This document shows positions 12,047-21,542 of a DNA stretch of 64,000 bases, one piece after another. The notes under the pieces were generated by a model, which had not been told where the DNA came from, made no database searches, and worked only from the letters and a program-made list of their open reading frames with translations. The position numbers and the translations under genes are program-made. Origin of the DNA: Salvia splendens (lineage: Eukaryota > Streptophyta > Magnoliopsida > Lamiales > Lamiaceae); assembly GCF_004379255.2 (NCBI RefSeq), contig NC_056034.1, positions 2,854,501 to 2,918,500 on the forward strand, read 5' to 3'. Within the stretch, counting starts at the first letter, position 1. Each line of letters starts with the position of its first letter.

Positions 12047-13111
12047 GTGATCCAATGCAAACCATATATCTAATACAAACTCAAAACTTTAATCATAGTC
12101 ATTAATTATAACAGGTATGTGGTTAATATTGTGTAGAATTTCTATCTTAACAAGAGCATGTATTTTGTCAACAGAGAGTATTTTTGTATGTTAAGTTTCT
12201 GAACGGTTTATGCGTTTCTAATTTCTCTCCCATCTTTCAAAACTGAAAATATTCACATCTTCGAAAGGATCTTAACACCACTGTAATTGACGTCGAAACT
12301 TTAATTGCGTTGATTCTTTGTTGATGTTGAATTTTGTGTTGAAATAGTGTTGATTCTATGTTGATTCTTAAATCTGTGTTAATTTTATGAAGATTTTTTT
12401 GTTGAAGCTGTGTTGAATCGATCGTGTTGCTTTTTTGTTGAATTCTGAAATATGTGTTGATTTTATGCGCTGAAATTTCATTGATTCTTTTGTTATGGTG
12501 TTGGTGATTCTTTTGCGTTTATTTTTTTGTTCTGTTGAAGTTGAATATTTTGTTGAAATCGTATTGATTCTATGTTGAGTCTAAAATCTGTGTTGATTTT
12601 TTATAGATTTTTTGTTGAATCGATCGTGTTGCTTTTTGTTAAATTTTGAAATCTGAGTTGATTTTTTGCGCTGAAATTTTGTTGATTCTTTTGTTCTATT
12701 GTTGGTGATTTTTTGCGTTGAAATTGCATTAATTCTTTTGTTTTGTTGTTGCTTCACAAATAATCACCGCCGCAGCCGTTGAATGAGGGTTGAGAGAAAG
12801 AGAGGGAGAATAGTCGAAAAGGAGAGAGAACGACGAAAAGGCAAAAAGTTGGAATGATGGTGAGTAATTGAAACAGTTTCATTAACATGAATAGTGGAAG
12901 GAGAGAGAATGACGAAATCGAGATTACACAATTATTCTATAATTAAATGATTCACCGTATTATGAAAGTGTCTAATATACCCTCTGTTGACAGATTCATA
13001 AAAGTTATTGAAATTTTAATCTTGAAACATAATAAGCGTTGATCTATAATAATTAGTGGCTAGGATTAAAGTTTTGAGTTTGTATTAGATATATGATTTT
13101 CATTATATCAC
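12047..13111. mobile_element. Long-TIR element, MULE-like
   Basis: The left end, including CATATATCTAATACAAACTC and AAAACTTTAATC, reappears in reverse complement at the right end (13050-13111). This gives an inverted repeat of about 65-80 bp. Both outer ends read GTGAT. No matching target duplication was found in the flanks. The interior carries a 200-bp direct duplication and no coding capacity, so it is a non-autonomous element. Mutator-like is the best guess from the long TIR. Confidence 0.65.
12305..12745. repeat. Imperfect tandem duplication, period about 200 bp
   Basis: GTTGAATCGATCGTGTTGCT occurs near 12412 and 12613, and GCGCTGAAATTT near 12467 and 12668. Surrounding words follow the same spacing. 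The unit is rich in TTGATTCT/GTTGAAAT and lies inside the long-TIR element. Confidence 0.8.
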
Positions 13112-13542
13112 TACCCTATTATATACAGTATTATCTTTTTGTCAAATAAATTTAAAAAAATAGTCTCATTTTTAAAATATGGAAAGTTTCTCTTCCATAG
13201 TACGTGATCATTTTTTTTCTTTATCTCTCCTACTTTATCTACCTTTTCTCTTTATCTTTCTTACTTTACAAAATTTTTATTAAACCCGTGTTGTCTTTAA
13301 ATCGAATTATTTTATGGACGAAAGTAGTATTATACTTTAATGACTAATACTCCTTTCGCTTCACTTTAAGTGAAGTATTTTTTGATACAAAACGAAATCT
13401 TATGTAGTGTTATTTTGTGTTCAAAATGAAAAGAATAAAATAAGATAAAAGAATTTTTTTTTTAGAGAATAGTGTTTCTATATCTACAAAATATTAGTAG
13501 TACTCATTATTTACCGTGGCACATCTTCAATAGAAAAAAAAT

Positions 13543-14157
13543 GGGCGAATTGCATGTAAAGTCATGAACTTTCACAATAACTTAGTTTTTCCCGTGAACT
13601 TTAAATGTTGCATGAAAAGTCATGAACTATACCAGAATGTGTAAATTTCTCATCTGATCCGACCCGATAGATTTCCGACACAATTACATATCCTACGTGA
13701 CGCGCCGGAGGCGTGACTTGGCAAAACTCCACTAGTTCTGATGGTTTCTTTTCTATCTTTGCAATCTCTGACCCTGAACTTATAAAAAACATACAAGTAA
13801 AACAAATGAAAATATAAAAATCGAATTCAACATTCAAATCGACATAAACATACAAATCGAATTAAGCATGAAAGTAACATTAATTCCACAATTCGAATTG
13901 AACCCTAAATTTGTTATTTGCAAAGTCACGCCTCCAGCGCCACACGTAGGATAAGTTTGTGTCGCAAATCTATTGGGTCGGGTCGGGTCGTAAATTTACA
14001 CACTTCGGTAAAGTTCATGACTTTTTATGCAACATTTAAAGTTCACGAAAAAAACCAAACTATGTTGAAAATTCATGACTTTTCATGCAACATTTAAAGT
14101 TTACGAAAAAAAACAAACTATATTGAAAGTTCATGACTTTACAGACAATTTACCCCC
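13543..14157. mobile_element. Fold-back element with arms of about 200 bp
   Basis: The left arm reads GTAAAGTCATGAACTTTC, then GATCCGACCCGAT, TCCTACGTGACGCGCC and GGCGTGACTTGGC. The right arm (13920-14155) holds the complements in reverse order. The right arm also has an extra copy of the block around GTTCATGACTTT...CAACATTTAAAGT, so its end is internally duplicated. There is no coding capacity beyond short open frames. Confidence 0.75.
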
Positions 14158-14210
14158 CAAAAAAATATACTGGGAGTATCATTTAGAGTGGGACAAGGTG
14201 AAAGTGTATA

Positions 14211-14425
14211 CTCCCTCCATCCCGAATAATTCGCCTCACTTTGATCGGGCACGGGTTTTAAGAAATGTAATGAAAAGTGAGTTAGAAAAAGTTAGTGGAA
14301 TGTGAGTCCTACTTTTATATATTAATTTTATAATAAAATGTGAGTATGAATGAGTTAGTGGAATATGAGTTCCACTATAAAAAATGGTAAAAGTTAAATG
14401 AGACAAATTATATGGGACAAATTGG
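14211..14425. mobile_element. Stowaway-like MITE, right end worn
   Basis: It starts CTCCCTCCATCCCGAATAAT after TA. It contains GGTTTTAAGAAATG and GAGTTAGTGGAATGTGAG, wording shared with the copy at 54150. The expected GGGAG end is not intact, so the right border is approximate. Confidence 0.5.
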
Positions 14426-14454
14426 AAAAATGTGAGAAATTATATGTGATAACA

Positions 14455-14760
14455 ATTTAGCGTCAGACCCCGTCCTTGTCATCTCGGGCTTAAAATTTTA
14501 TCTTGAGATAAACTACGTGTCATCCAAACCTCACGTCAATACGTGAATTCCCAAAAATGCCCGTGGGCTTTAATTGGATACGAGACAATTGCAGGGCTCA
14601 TTGGTCCCACTTCAGCCCGCCCTTATCCATAGAGACATTCCAACTCACTCACTCTCTCTCTCTCTTGCATGATTAATCTATCTGGATAAACCTTCCAGAT
14701 ATCTAGAGATATGCCATACTAAGCTCGCCCTCATCCAGTCATCCCTGCACCTCTTTTTGA
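14455..14760. other. Promoter-like GC-richer island without a gene
   Basis: The stretch contains CTACGTGTCATC and AATACGTGAATT (ACGTG cores), a CT repeat and GATATCTAGAGATATG. It is clearly less AT-rich than its flanks. No ORF follows within 1 kb on either strand. It may be a relic promoter or part of an unrecognised element. Confidence 0.3.
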
Positions 14761-15844
14761 ATGTTTTTTTTTTATTTTTTCCTTTTTTTGCGTTTCTCTA
14801 CAAACGTATCAAGATTTTCGTTATCAAGATTTTCGTATACTGTTAGCAGTAAATATAACATCATTAGCAACAGAAAGTATTAATATAAAACTTTAGTTAC
14901 ATTGATATGAACGCATTTAAACCATTAAGTTTACCTTAATTACATTTTAGAATCATCATGAATTCCATTTTATATTATCAATTTTGGGTATTTTTTATTT
15001 CTTGCATCACTAAATATATTTTTAAATACATATTCTTAATTCCACAAATAGTGTATAGTAGTATTAATTAGTTGATTTGTTTATGAATAAAAATATAAGT
15101 AGAAAAAATAAGATCAATAAATTCTACTCCGTATTTATATGAAGATTTGTTGAAAAATAAAATTTATGTCAAAAATCGTAAATTTAGATATTAGTCCATA
15201 AAGTAATGTAACCAACTAGCTAGTAAATAACAACATTAAAATTAAAACTAATTCACGCTTACAATTATATCTGTAATTCATACTCCTACTTAATAGTACT
15301 ACTACTATATACTCCACTATAACTATATCTTGATATATATAGATAAACAAATTATCCAAACAACTGAATGCACAGTCAGAAACTGAATGCATTAATTAAT
15401 AAATGAATAAAAATAAAGATAAATATATATAATAGTACTAAATCAGTTTTTTTGTTAAAACTAGACACGAAAAATTAAAAAATCTATGTTTATTGGAGTA
15501 TGTTTATGTTAAATGAAGAGAAGAATGTAAAAAAAAATTAAAACATATTAAAGAAAATGTAATATTTTTTGCTCAAAATAAAAATGACTCTATTATTTTA
15601 GAATGTCCCAAAAAATACAACTTTGTTAATGCGGAACAATGAATACTATTAATCTTTTTGCTCAAAATTGAAATGACTCAATTATTTTCAAATGTAAAAA
15701 AAAATGACTCAGTTAACGAGGACAAAAAAAAATTAATATTAATCCTTAACTTAAAAAGAGAAATCTGAAATAACTATTGTATTAAATCAAATTGAAGGGT
15801 ATTTCAATAGAGTTGTGATCAATGTCGAACTAATTTTAAAAACC
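14761..15844. other. Intergenic, no gene recognised
   Basis: AT-rich. The word TTTGCTCAAAAT followed by AAATGACTC recurs at about 15567 and 15657, which suggests a small local duplication or MITE debris. Confidence 0.4.
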
Positions 15845-16137
15845 GAACTAGAGACCAAATTAAGGCCATCAGATCTAGTTTTTTGATGAGATGCGCTGAT
15901 GTATAAATTATTTTGGTCTTCATTACAAACTCATTTTATTTCATTGTAGTAGGTTTATTACTTACATTCCGGTACGTAATACCTTAAAACTACAATACGT
16001 TTTTACAGTACTTTGATTCAATACATGCCAGTAGATTTATTACTTCATTTAAAACATTCTTACTTCAATGAAGTAATAAACCTTGCGCATCTCATCCATA
16101 AAAAACTAGATCTAAAACCCCTAATTTGGTCTAGTTC
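15845..16137. mobile_element. MITE with inverted repeats of about 50 bp
   Basis: The left arm includes GAACTAGAGACCAAATTA, AGATCTAGTTTTTTGATG and AGATGCGC. The right arm is its reverse complement with few changes: GCGCATCTCATCCATAAAAA, ACTAGATCTAAAACCCC and AATTTGGTCTAGTTC. Family not assigned. Confidence 0.7.
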
Positions 16138-16140
16138 TGC

Positions 16141-16546
16141 GATTTTGCAGTTTTAAGAAATGTTAAAAAAAATGAATGAAAAAAAGTTTGTGGAATAAAG
16201 GTCTGATTTGTATACATTAGTTTTAAATGATATATGAGTGGAATGAGTTAGTGGATGGTGGGACCTCTTTACCGTTTATAGTAATTATGAACCGGAGAAC
16301 TTATTCGCGGACGAACTTAAATGGAAAAACAAGACTCTTATTCGATTTTGCAGTTTTAAGAAATGTTAAAAAAAATGAATGAAAAAAGTTTGTGGAATAA
16401 AGGTCTGACTTGTATACATTAGTTTTAAATGATATATGAGTGGAATGAGTTAGTGGATGGTGAGACCTCTTTACCGTTTATAGTAATTATGAACCGGAGA
16501 ACTTATTCGCGGACGAACTTAAATGGAAAAACAAGACTCTTATTCG
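16141..16546. repeat. Tandem duplication, period 203 bp, of Stowaway-derived DNA
   Basis: GATTTTGCAGTTTTAAGAAA starts at 16141 and again at 16344, and the rest of the two units is nearly identical. The unit matches the body of the Stowaway copy at 54150 (GAATGAGTTAGTGGA, GTGAACCGG-like, GCGGACGAA). Confidence 0.9.
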
Positions 16547-16556
16547 TAGACCGAGA

Positions 16557-16856
16557 GATTACATGGTATTAATATACTAGAGTACTATACATCAAATAAT
16601 GGTCCAAATTGAATTTTAATTACTACAGTATTTTTAAAAATGTGTTAGTATGTGGTAGTAACAAATTATAAAGAAAAGAATCTCCATACTCAAACTGTTG
16701 GAGTAATGATTACATGGTATTAATATACTAGAGTACTATACATCAAATAATGGTCCAAATTGAATTTTAATTACTACAGTATGTTTAAAAATGTGTTAGT
16801 ATGTAGTAACAAATTATAAAGAAAAGAATCTCCATACTCAAACTGTTGGAGTAATG
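16557..16856. repeat. Second tandem duplication, period 151 bp
   Basis: GATTACATGGTATTAATATA begins at 16557 and at 16708. The second copy lacks a few bases near TAGTATGTAGTAAC. It directly follows the 203-bp duplication but has an unrelated unit. Confidence 0.9.
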
Positions 16857-17509
16857 AAAAATATATGAACTTGAGTTTCGTTAATATCACTGGGACATCA
16901 TTTTCATACATATTAATTAATTTCTTCATTAATGTGGGGGATTAATTGTTGAATTAAACAAATTCGTGTTAAGTTGAATTGAAACTTGATATTTAAAGAG
17001 GGAGGACGGTTGACCACATTTAATAGAAAATAGTAGGGATAAATATATACACAAAATATCATAAATCCTTAGAGCATCCACATTAGCGAGCTGCAGCTCG
17101 TCCGTCCGTCCGTACCAGCGGCGCGGCACCGCTGTCCGCCGCTGCGCTCTTGCCGCTGGCACGGCGCTGCTCGATGCATCGAGCACGTCCGTGCCAGCGA
17201 GCAGCATACATGGCAGACGGTGATTGGCCAACGGCATAGCCATTGGCAATTTGATTTTTTTTTAAAAAAATCAGATTTTAATTAAAAAATCCGATTAAAA
17301 AAATATTTTCCCACTTCCCAAAAAATTATATCCATTTTCTACCCACTTTTAATTTATTTTTCAATTTCCCCCCCCAAAATACACATTTTCATCTATAAAT
17401 ACCCTCACTTTCACACCCAAAAATTCACACCACACTACACAATTATCATCTACATTCTCTCATTTCCATTCTCAATTCTCAATCTTTCTTCCACTCCTAC
17501 ACCATAACA

Positions 17510-18519
17510 ATGTCCTGCCACGGCGATCACCCCCCGGCTCCCACGGTTGGAACCCCGAGTGGTTCGGTTCACAACCGTTTCTTAGTCCGGAAACGGAATA
17601 TTCGGGCCCTCCTCAAACCCAAGGTTCGGAAGTTCCGGGTGGCTACCGGCCTTACCCGATTGATGACCAAGATGCCCCCGAAGGGCAATACGGGTGGACA
17701 CCAGAGCCTAGAGCGAGGTCGAGCGGCCCCTCCCAAACTCCGACTCCTCCTACTCGCGGTGTCCGCACACCGTACACTCCGGCGGAGATGGAGCGATTGT
17801 TTAAAGCGTTCTTGTCAATCTCCGAAGACCCGGAGGTTGGCACGAACCAATCCGGCGATCATTATTGGTGGCGCATCTGTCGCCGGTACAATGAAAACCG
17901 GCCGGCTGGAATAATCGAGCGCAACGAGAGTATGGTGCGCAACGCCAGAGCCAACGAAGAAATCCAAAAGTTTCAGGGGTATTACCTCCAGGAAGAGCGA
18001 TCGGCGGGGAGCGGCCGGAGCGAGGTCAACATCATCAGTTCCGCCTTGTCAACCTACCAATCCATGAACTACAAGCCGGTCAAGTACCTCAACATTTGGC
18101 AGGAGATGCGGTCGCATCCGAAGTATAGGGGAGGCGTAACATCCTCCTCTAGTGGCTCCTCCAAACGGTCAAGGTCGGTATACCTATCGGACGCCGGCTC
18201 CGAAGACGTGGCTAGCCAATTTGCCGGAGCTAACTTGAGTAGCCCCGACGCCGGCCCGAGCGGTTCCCAACGCCGACCGCAAGGAAGGAAGAAGGTGGCG
18301 GCCAACCGCCGTCGCGCCGCGACTCCATCCGCCCCTGATCCCGAACCCGCTCCCGCTCCCTATGTGCCACCTCAACCCCCCACCAACTCGTTGTGGGGGG
18401 TTTTGGCCCAACTCAATTTGGCCGATAGGTCAAATATGACCCCCAAGCAACTTCGATCACATGTGGCGATGATACGGGGTCTCCAAAGAACGTTGGGGGG
18501 ATTGCCGGATGATGACTAG
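17510..18519 (+). pseudogene. Harbinger Myb/trihelix-like accessory protein with N-terminal frameshift
   Basis: The ATG at 17510 reads MSCHGDHPP and then leaves frame. The downstream reading frame (WNPEWFGSQPFLSPETEY onward) runs open from 17548 to the stop at 18517-18519. One missing C in the C-run at 17530-17535 explains the shift. The main part contains YTPAEMERLFKAFLSI, DPEVGTNQS, HYWWRICRRYN and, after a linker, YQSMNYKPVKYLNIWQEM. This is the SANT/trihelix plus NAM-associated C-terminal layout of PIF/Pong ORF1 proteins. Such proteins act with the transposase in DNA binding. A shorter product from the ATG at 17788 (243 aa) would lack only the low-complexity head and part of the first helix. 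Confidence 0.82.
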
Positions 18520-18540
18520 TCTTCCCCGGATGTTATTTTG

Positions 18541-18720
18541 TACGCTTAAATTGTGTAATTTTTATTTTTTAGTAGTTTAATTGTGTAATTTTTATTTTTT
18601 AGTAGTTTAATTGTGTAATTTTTATTTTTTAGTAGTTTAATTATGTAATTTTTATTTTTTAGAATTTTAATTATGTAATTTTTATTTTTTAGGAATTTAA
18701 TTATGTAATTTTTAGTTTTA
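18541..18720. repeat. Minisatellite, six 30-bp units
   Basis: Six units of exactly 30 bp run from 18541, each containing TGTAATTTTTATTTTTTAG with minor changes. The array lies just past the Myb ORF stop, so it would be in the 3' UTR of the element transcript. Confidence 0.95.
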
Positions 18721-19357
18721 TTGTAATTTGTAATATTATTCTGGGTATTTTTAATGAATTTTAATTTTGTGGAAATGTTTTTATTTAAATTGGATAATAG
18801 AATGGTGGGACCCTTGTGCTCGTCCTTGCGGAAGAGCACAGATGTGGGTGTTGTGCTCTTGCCTAAAAGCAGACAGAAAAAGTGGGGCCGGGCCCACATC
18901 CGTGCTCGCTGGCAAGAGCACAGATGTGGATGCTCTTATATTAGAGATATTATATCTCAAAATCATAATCCATAATTTTAATACTGAGAAATAATACATA
19001 TGTATAAGGCCATCCACAACGCTGTTCTTATACCGTTCCTTAAACCACTATTTGAGGGCCCCACTGTACTTTTTTACTCCATTCCTTAACTAAGGAACGG
19101 AACCTGCAACCCTCCGTTCCTTAACCGTTCCTTAAATTACTATTCATTCAATTTCATTTTTTTTTATTTCCTGCCCAATTCAATTTAAATAAACACACTT
19201 TAATAAAAAAACAAACACACTTTATTAAAAAACACACAACATTAAAAAAAAATTCAACTTAAACTTAAAAAAAATAAAAAAAGCACCCAATTAAAATCCT
19301 AAAAAAAAAAAAACACAAAATAAAAAACACACAATTAAACGTGGGAAAATAAAAAAA

Positions 19358-20497
19358 CTACTCCGCCGGCGAATCATCCTCCGGAAGCGGTCGAGGTTTA
19401 GGGGGAGGAGGAAGACCAAGTAGTCCTGCCATATGCACAATTCCGTTCCACCAGGCCGTGAATTGAGCGTACGAGAAGCGGGAAGTGTCCGCCATTGTGG
19501 CGGTTATGTACGCCACCATAAGTGTGTCCGAGCCTCCCCGCGAGCCCGATCCCGAGGCCGACTGGCATGATTCGCCTCGGCACTTCCTCGCTCTAGCTGC
19601 CTTCGTCCCTTGCGGCCGACGACGCCCACGACTGGATCCCCCGTATTCGTCGGGCGTTGGATCCCCCGTACTCCCAAACACCTGCGGTTCACCCTCGCTG
19701 GCCTCACCGGTGTCACCAGAGAAGTAGTTGCAGCTCGCCGTGTGCTTCGTGCGCTTTGAGGTTGAGCCCGAGCTCGAGCGGACACCGCCGGCCCATCTTT
19801 CCTCGTCCTTGACGAGCTGCCAAATATCAACATATTTGAACTGTAGACCGGTGTCCTGGTAGAAGACGCGCAAAGCCGCCCTCAGAATGTCGGCGCCCGA
19901 AGCTCCGCTTTGGTAGTTCGCCGCTTCGGCCGAGTAGATGCCGCAAAATTTTTTGACCTGTACGTCGACTCGGCCAAAGTGAGCACGGAGCATTGTATAT
20001 TTGCGCTTCCGGGCCCTTTTCGGCTTAGTCTGGTGGTAGACATCACGGACCTTTTCCCAGAAGCACTTGGCGGCTTGTTGGTTCCCGATGATGGGATCGT
20101 ACGAGACGGTGAGCCAGGCGGTGTACACCGCCTTAGTTTCTTCGTTGTTGTACGGATGCCGGCCCAGATCCTCCAGTTCGTCCTCTTCCTCCTCTTCGGG
20201 TGCCTCAGACGCAGCCCTAGAGCTTCCACCGCCTCGGCCTCCTCCCTGGGTGGGTTCAACGGGGATATCCTCCCGAATCTGGGACAAACCCTGTGAAAGC
20301 CGCGAGCCGGGTGGTCGAGCGTAGGCATCCACATCGAAAGTGGGTGGTTGGTACCCACCCGGCGTCGCCGACCCCTGGGTGCCCGGCGTCGACGACCCGG
20401 AACCACCAAGTGTGTTGTACATGGTCTCCCAATCGCCGAACGCGTTGAGATCCCAGCCACCGGAGCCGCTACCGCCGTAATTCCCGTCGCCGGACAT
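19358..20497 (-). CDS. Harbinger Myb/trihelix-like accessory protein (379 aa)
   Basis: It starts MSGDGNYGG with a Gly/Ser-rich, disordered head (1-80) and an acidic EEEEED run near 101. A SANT/trihelix-like domain follows at about 116-190 (YNNEETKAVYTAWLTVSYDP, CFWEKVRDVYHQTKP, KFCGIYSAE). Next is a NAM-associated-like stretch (FYQDTGLQFKYVDIWQLVKD, about 212-232), then a basic linker and a conserved tail ending PEDDSPAE. Related plant proteins are often database-labelled glutathione S-transferase T3-like, which is misleading. They are the ORF1 partner of PIF/Pong transposases. The frame is intact. A TATA-like CTATAAATAC lies about 100 bp upstream of the ATG at 20497. Its function here is inferred from family. 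Confidence 0.85.
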   Translation of the reverse strand: MSGDGNYGGSGSGGWDLNAFGDWETMYNTLGGSGSSTPGTQGSATPGGYQPPTFDVDAYARPPGSRLSQGLSQIREDIPVEPTQGGGRGGGSSRAASEAPEEEEEDELEDLGRHPYNNEETKAVYTAWLTVSYDPIIGNQQAAKCFWEKVRDVYHQTKPKRARKRKYTMLRAHFGRVDVQVKKFCGIYSAEAANYQSGASGADILRAALRVFYQDTGLQFKYVDIWQLVKDEERWAGGVRSSSGSTSKRTKHTASCNYFSGDTGEASEGEPQVFGSTGDPTPDEYGGSSRGRRRPQGTKAARARKCRGESCQSASGSGSRGGSDTLMVAYITATMADTSRFSYAQFTAWWNGIVHMAGLLGLPPPPKPRPLPEDDSPAE

Positions 20498-20739
20498 TTT
20501 GTGAAGGAGATTGAAATAGAAAATTGGAGAGGAATTGATGTTGATCTAGGAAGAGTAGATGTGTAGTTGTGTGTGAAATGTAATAAATTAGGTGTATTTA
20601 TAGAATAAGAAAATAAAAATAAAAATAAATTTTTTTTTAAAAAAGTTTAAAAAACGGTAATATTACTGTTAAAATTTTTGTTTTTTAAAATCAATTTTTT
20701 TTAAAAAAAAATCAATTATTGCGTCATCTGCTGACGTGT

Positions 20740-20764
20740 CCCACTCGCGGGCCGCGCGAGTGGG
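20740..20764. repeat. Subterminal hairpin of H3A
   Basis: CCCACTCGCG and CGCGAGTGGG make a 10-bp stem with a 5-nt loop, at the same relative place as the hairpin in H1. Confidence 0.7.
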
Positions 20765-21292
20765 AAGCACGCACGAAGCGGGGAGCGCCACGTCGCCCCA
20801 GCGCGTGGCGGCACAAGCCGTGCCGCGTTACGTGCCGTCGGCACCCGGCACGGAATGGGAACGGAATGGGAGCGGAATGGTGCGCCGCAACGCGTTCCGC
20901 GGCGAAACCGTTCCGGCGGAACGGCACGCGGAACGCCGGCGGCACGCGTTGCGGGTGCTCTAAGAAGATAAGGCAAGTTCAGACAAATGAAAGAAAGACA
21001 TCCACATCTAGGGTTTTTCTTTTTTATTCTAATTTATAGAATATGTAGCAATTAAAATAGTAAGAATACGTCGAAGCATATCAAGCAAAAGCAATGGTGT
21101 GGGCCTATGGGGTTATCAGGGCACCCGCAACGCGTGCCGCTGGCGTTCCGCTTGCCGTTCCACCGGAACGGTTTCGCCGCGGAACGCGTTGCGGCGCACC
21201 ATTCCGTTCCGCGTGCCGACGGCACAGAACTCGGCACGGCTTGTGCCGCCACGCGCTGGGGCGACGTGGCGCTCCCCGCTTAGTGCATGCTT

Positions 21293-21316
21293 CCCACTCG
21301 CCCGCACGCGAGTGGG
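21293..21316. repeat. Subterminal hairpin of H3B
   Basis: CCCACTCGC and GCGAGTGGG pair around a short loop that differs from the loops in H1 and H3A. Confidence 0.7.
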
Positions 21317-21542
21317 ACACGTCAGCGATGACGCAATAATTAATTTTTTTAAAAAAATATATTTTTTAAATTTTTTTTAACGGTCATGTTACCTTTTTTT
21401 AACTTTTAGTTTTATTTTTATTTTTATTTTCTTATTCTATAAATACACCTAATTTATTACATTTCACACACAACTACACATTTACTCTTCCTAAACCAAC
21501 ATCAATTCCTCTCCAATTTTCTATTTCAATCTCCTTCACAAA

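Larger units (their letters stand above)
17072..18935 (+). mobile_element. PIF/Harbinger element H2, Myb-like ORF only
   Basis: It starts GAGCATCCACATTAGCG and ends with the reverse complement of GAGCATCCACATCTGTG. Both sides carry a TTA target duplication (17069-17071 and 18936-18938). It encodes a broken Myb-like protein and no transposase. Its private subterminal words are GAGCAC/GTGCTC and GTGCTCTTGCC on the right side (about 18810-18930), with GCTCG/CGAGC and CGTCCGTCC runs on the left (17085-17210). Confidence 0.88.
19008..20960 (-). mobile_element. PIF/Harbinger element H3A, Myb-like ORF only
   Basis: It begins GGCCATCCACAACGCTG and ends with the complement of GAGCACCCGCAACGC, flanked by TAA on both sides (19005-19007 and 20961-20963). 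The left subterminal zone is laid out like that of H1, but each GTCTCTTA is replaced by GTTCCTTA. The right zone uses GGAACGG/CCGTTCC where H1 has GAGACGAG. It encodes one intact Myb-like protein and no transposase. Confidence 0.92.

Noticed and set aside
13348..13500. Possible Stowaway copy starting ACTCCTTTCGCTTCACTT
   Set aside because: Only one end is convincing; I could not find a matching right terminus.
19882..20460. Overlapping alternative-frame ORFs in H3A and H3B (up to 216 aa)
   Set aside because: They are conserved only because the two elements are near-identical copies. The MSGDG frame carries the recognisable domain.
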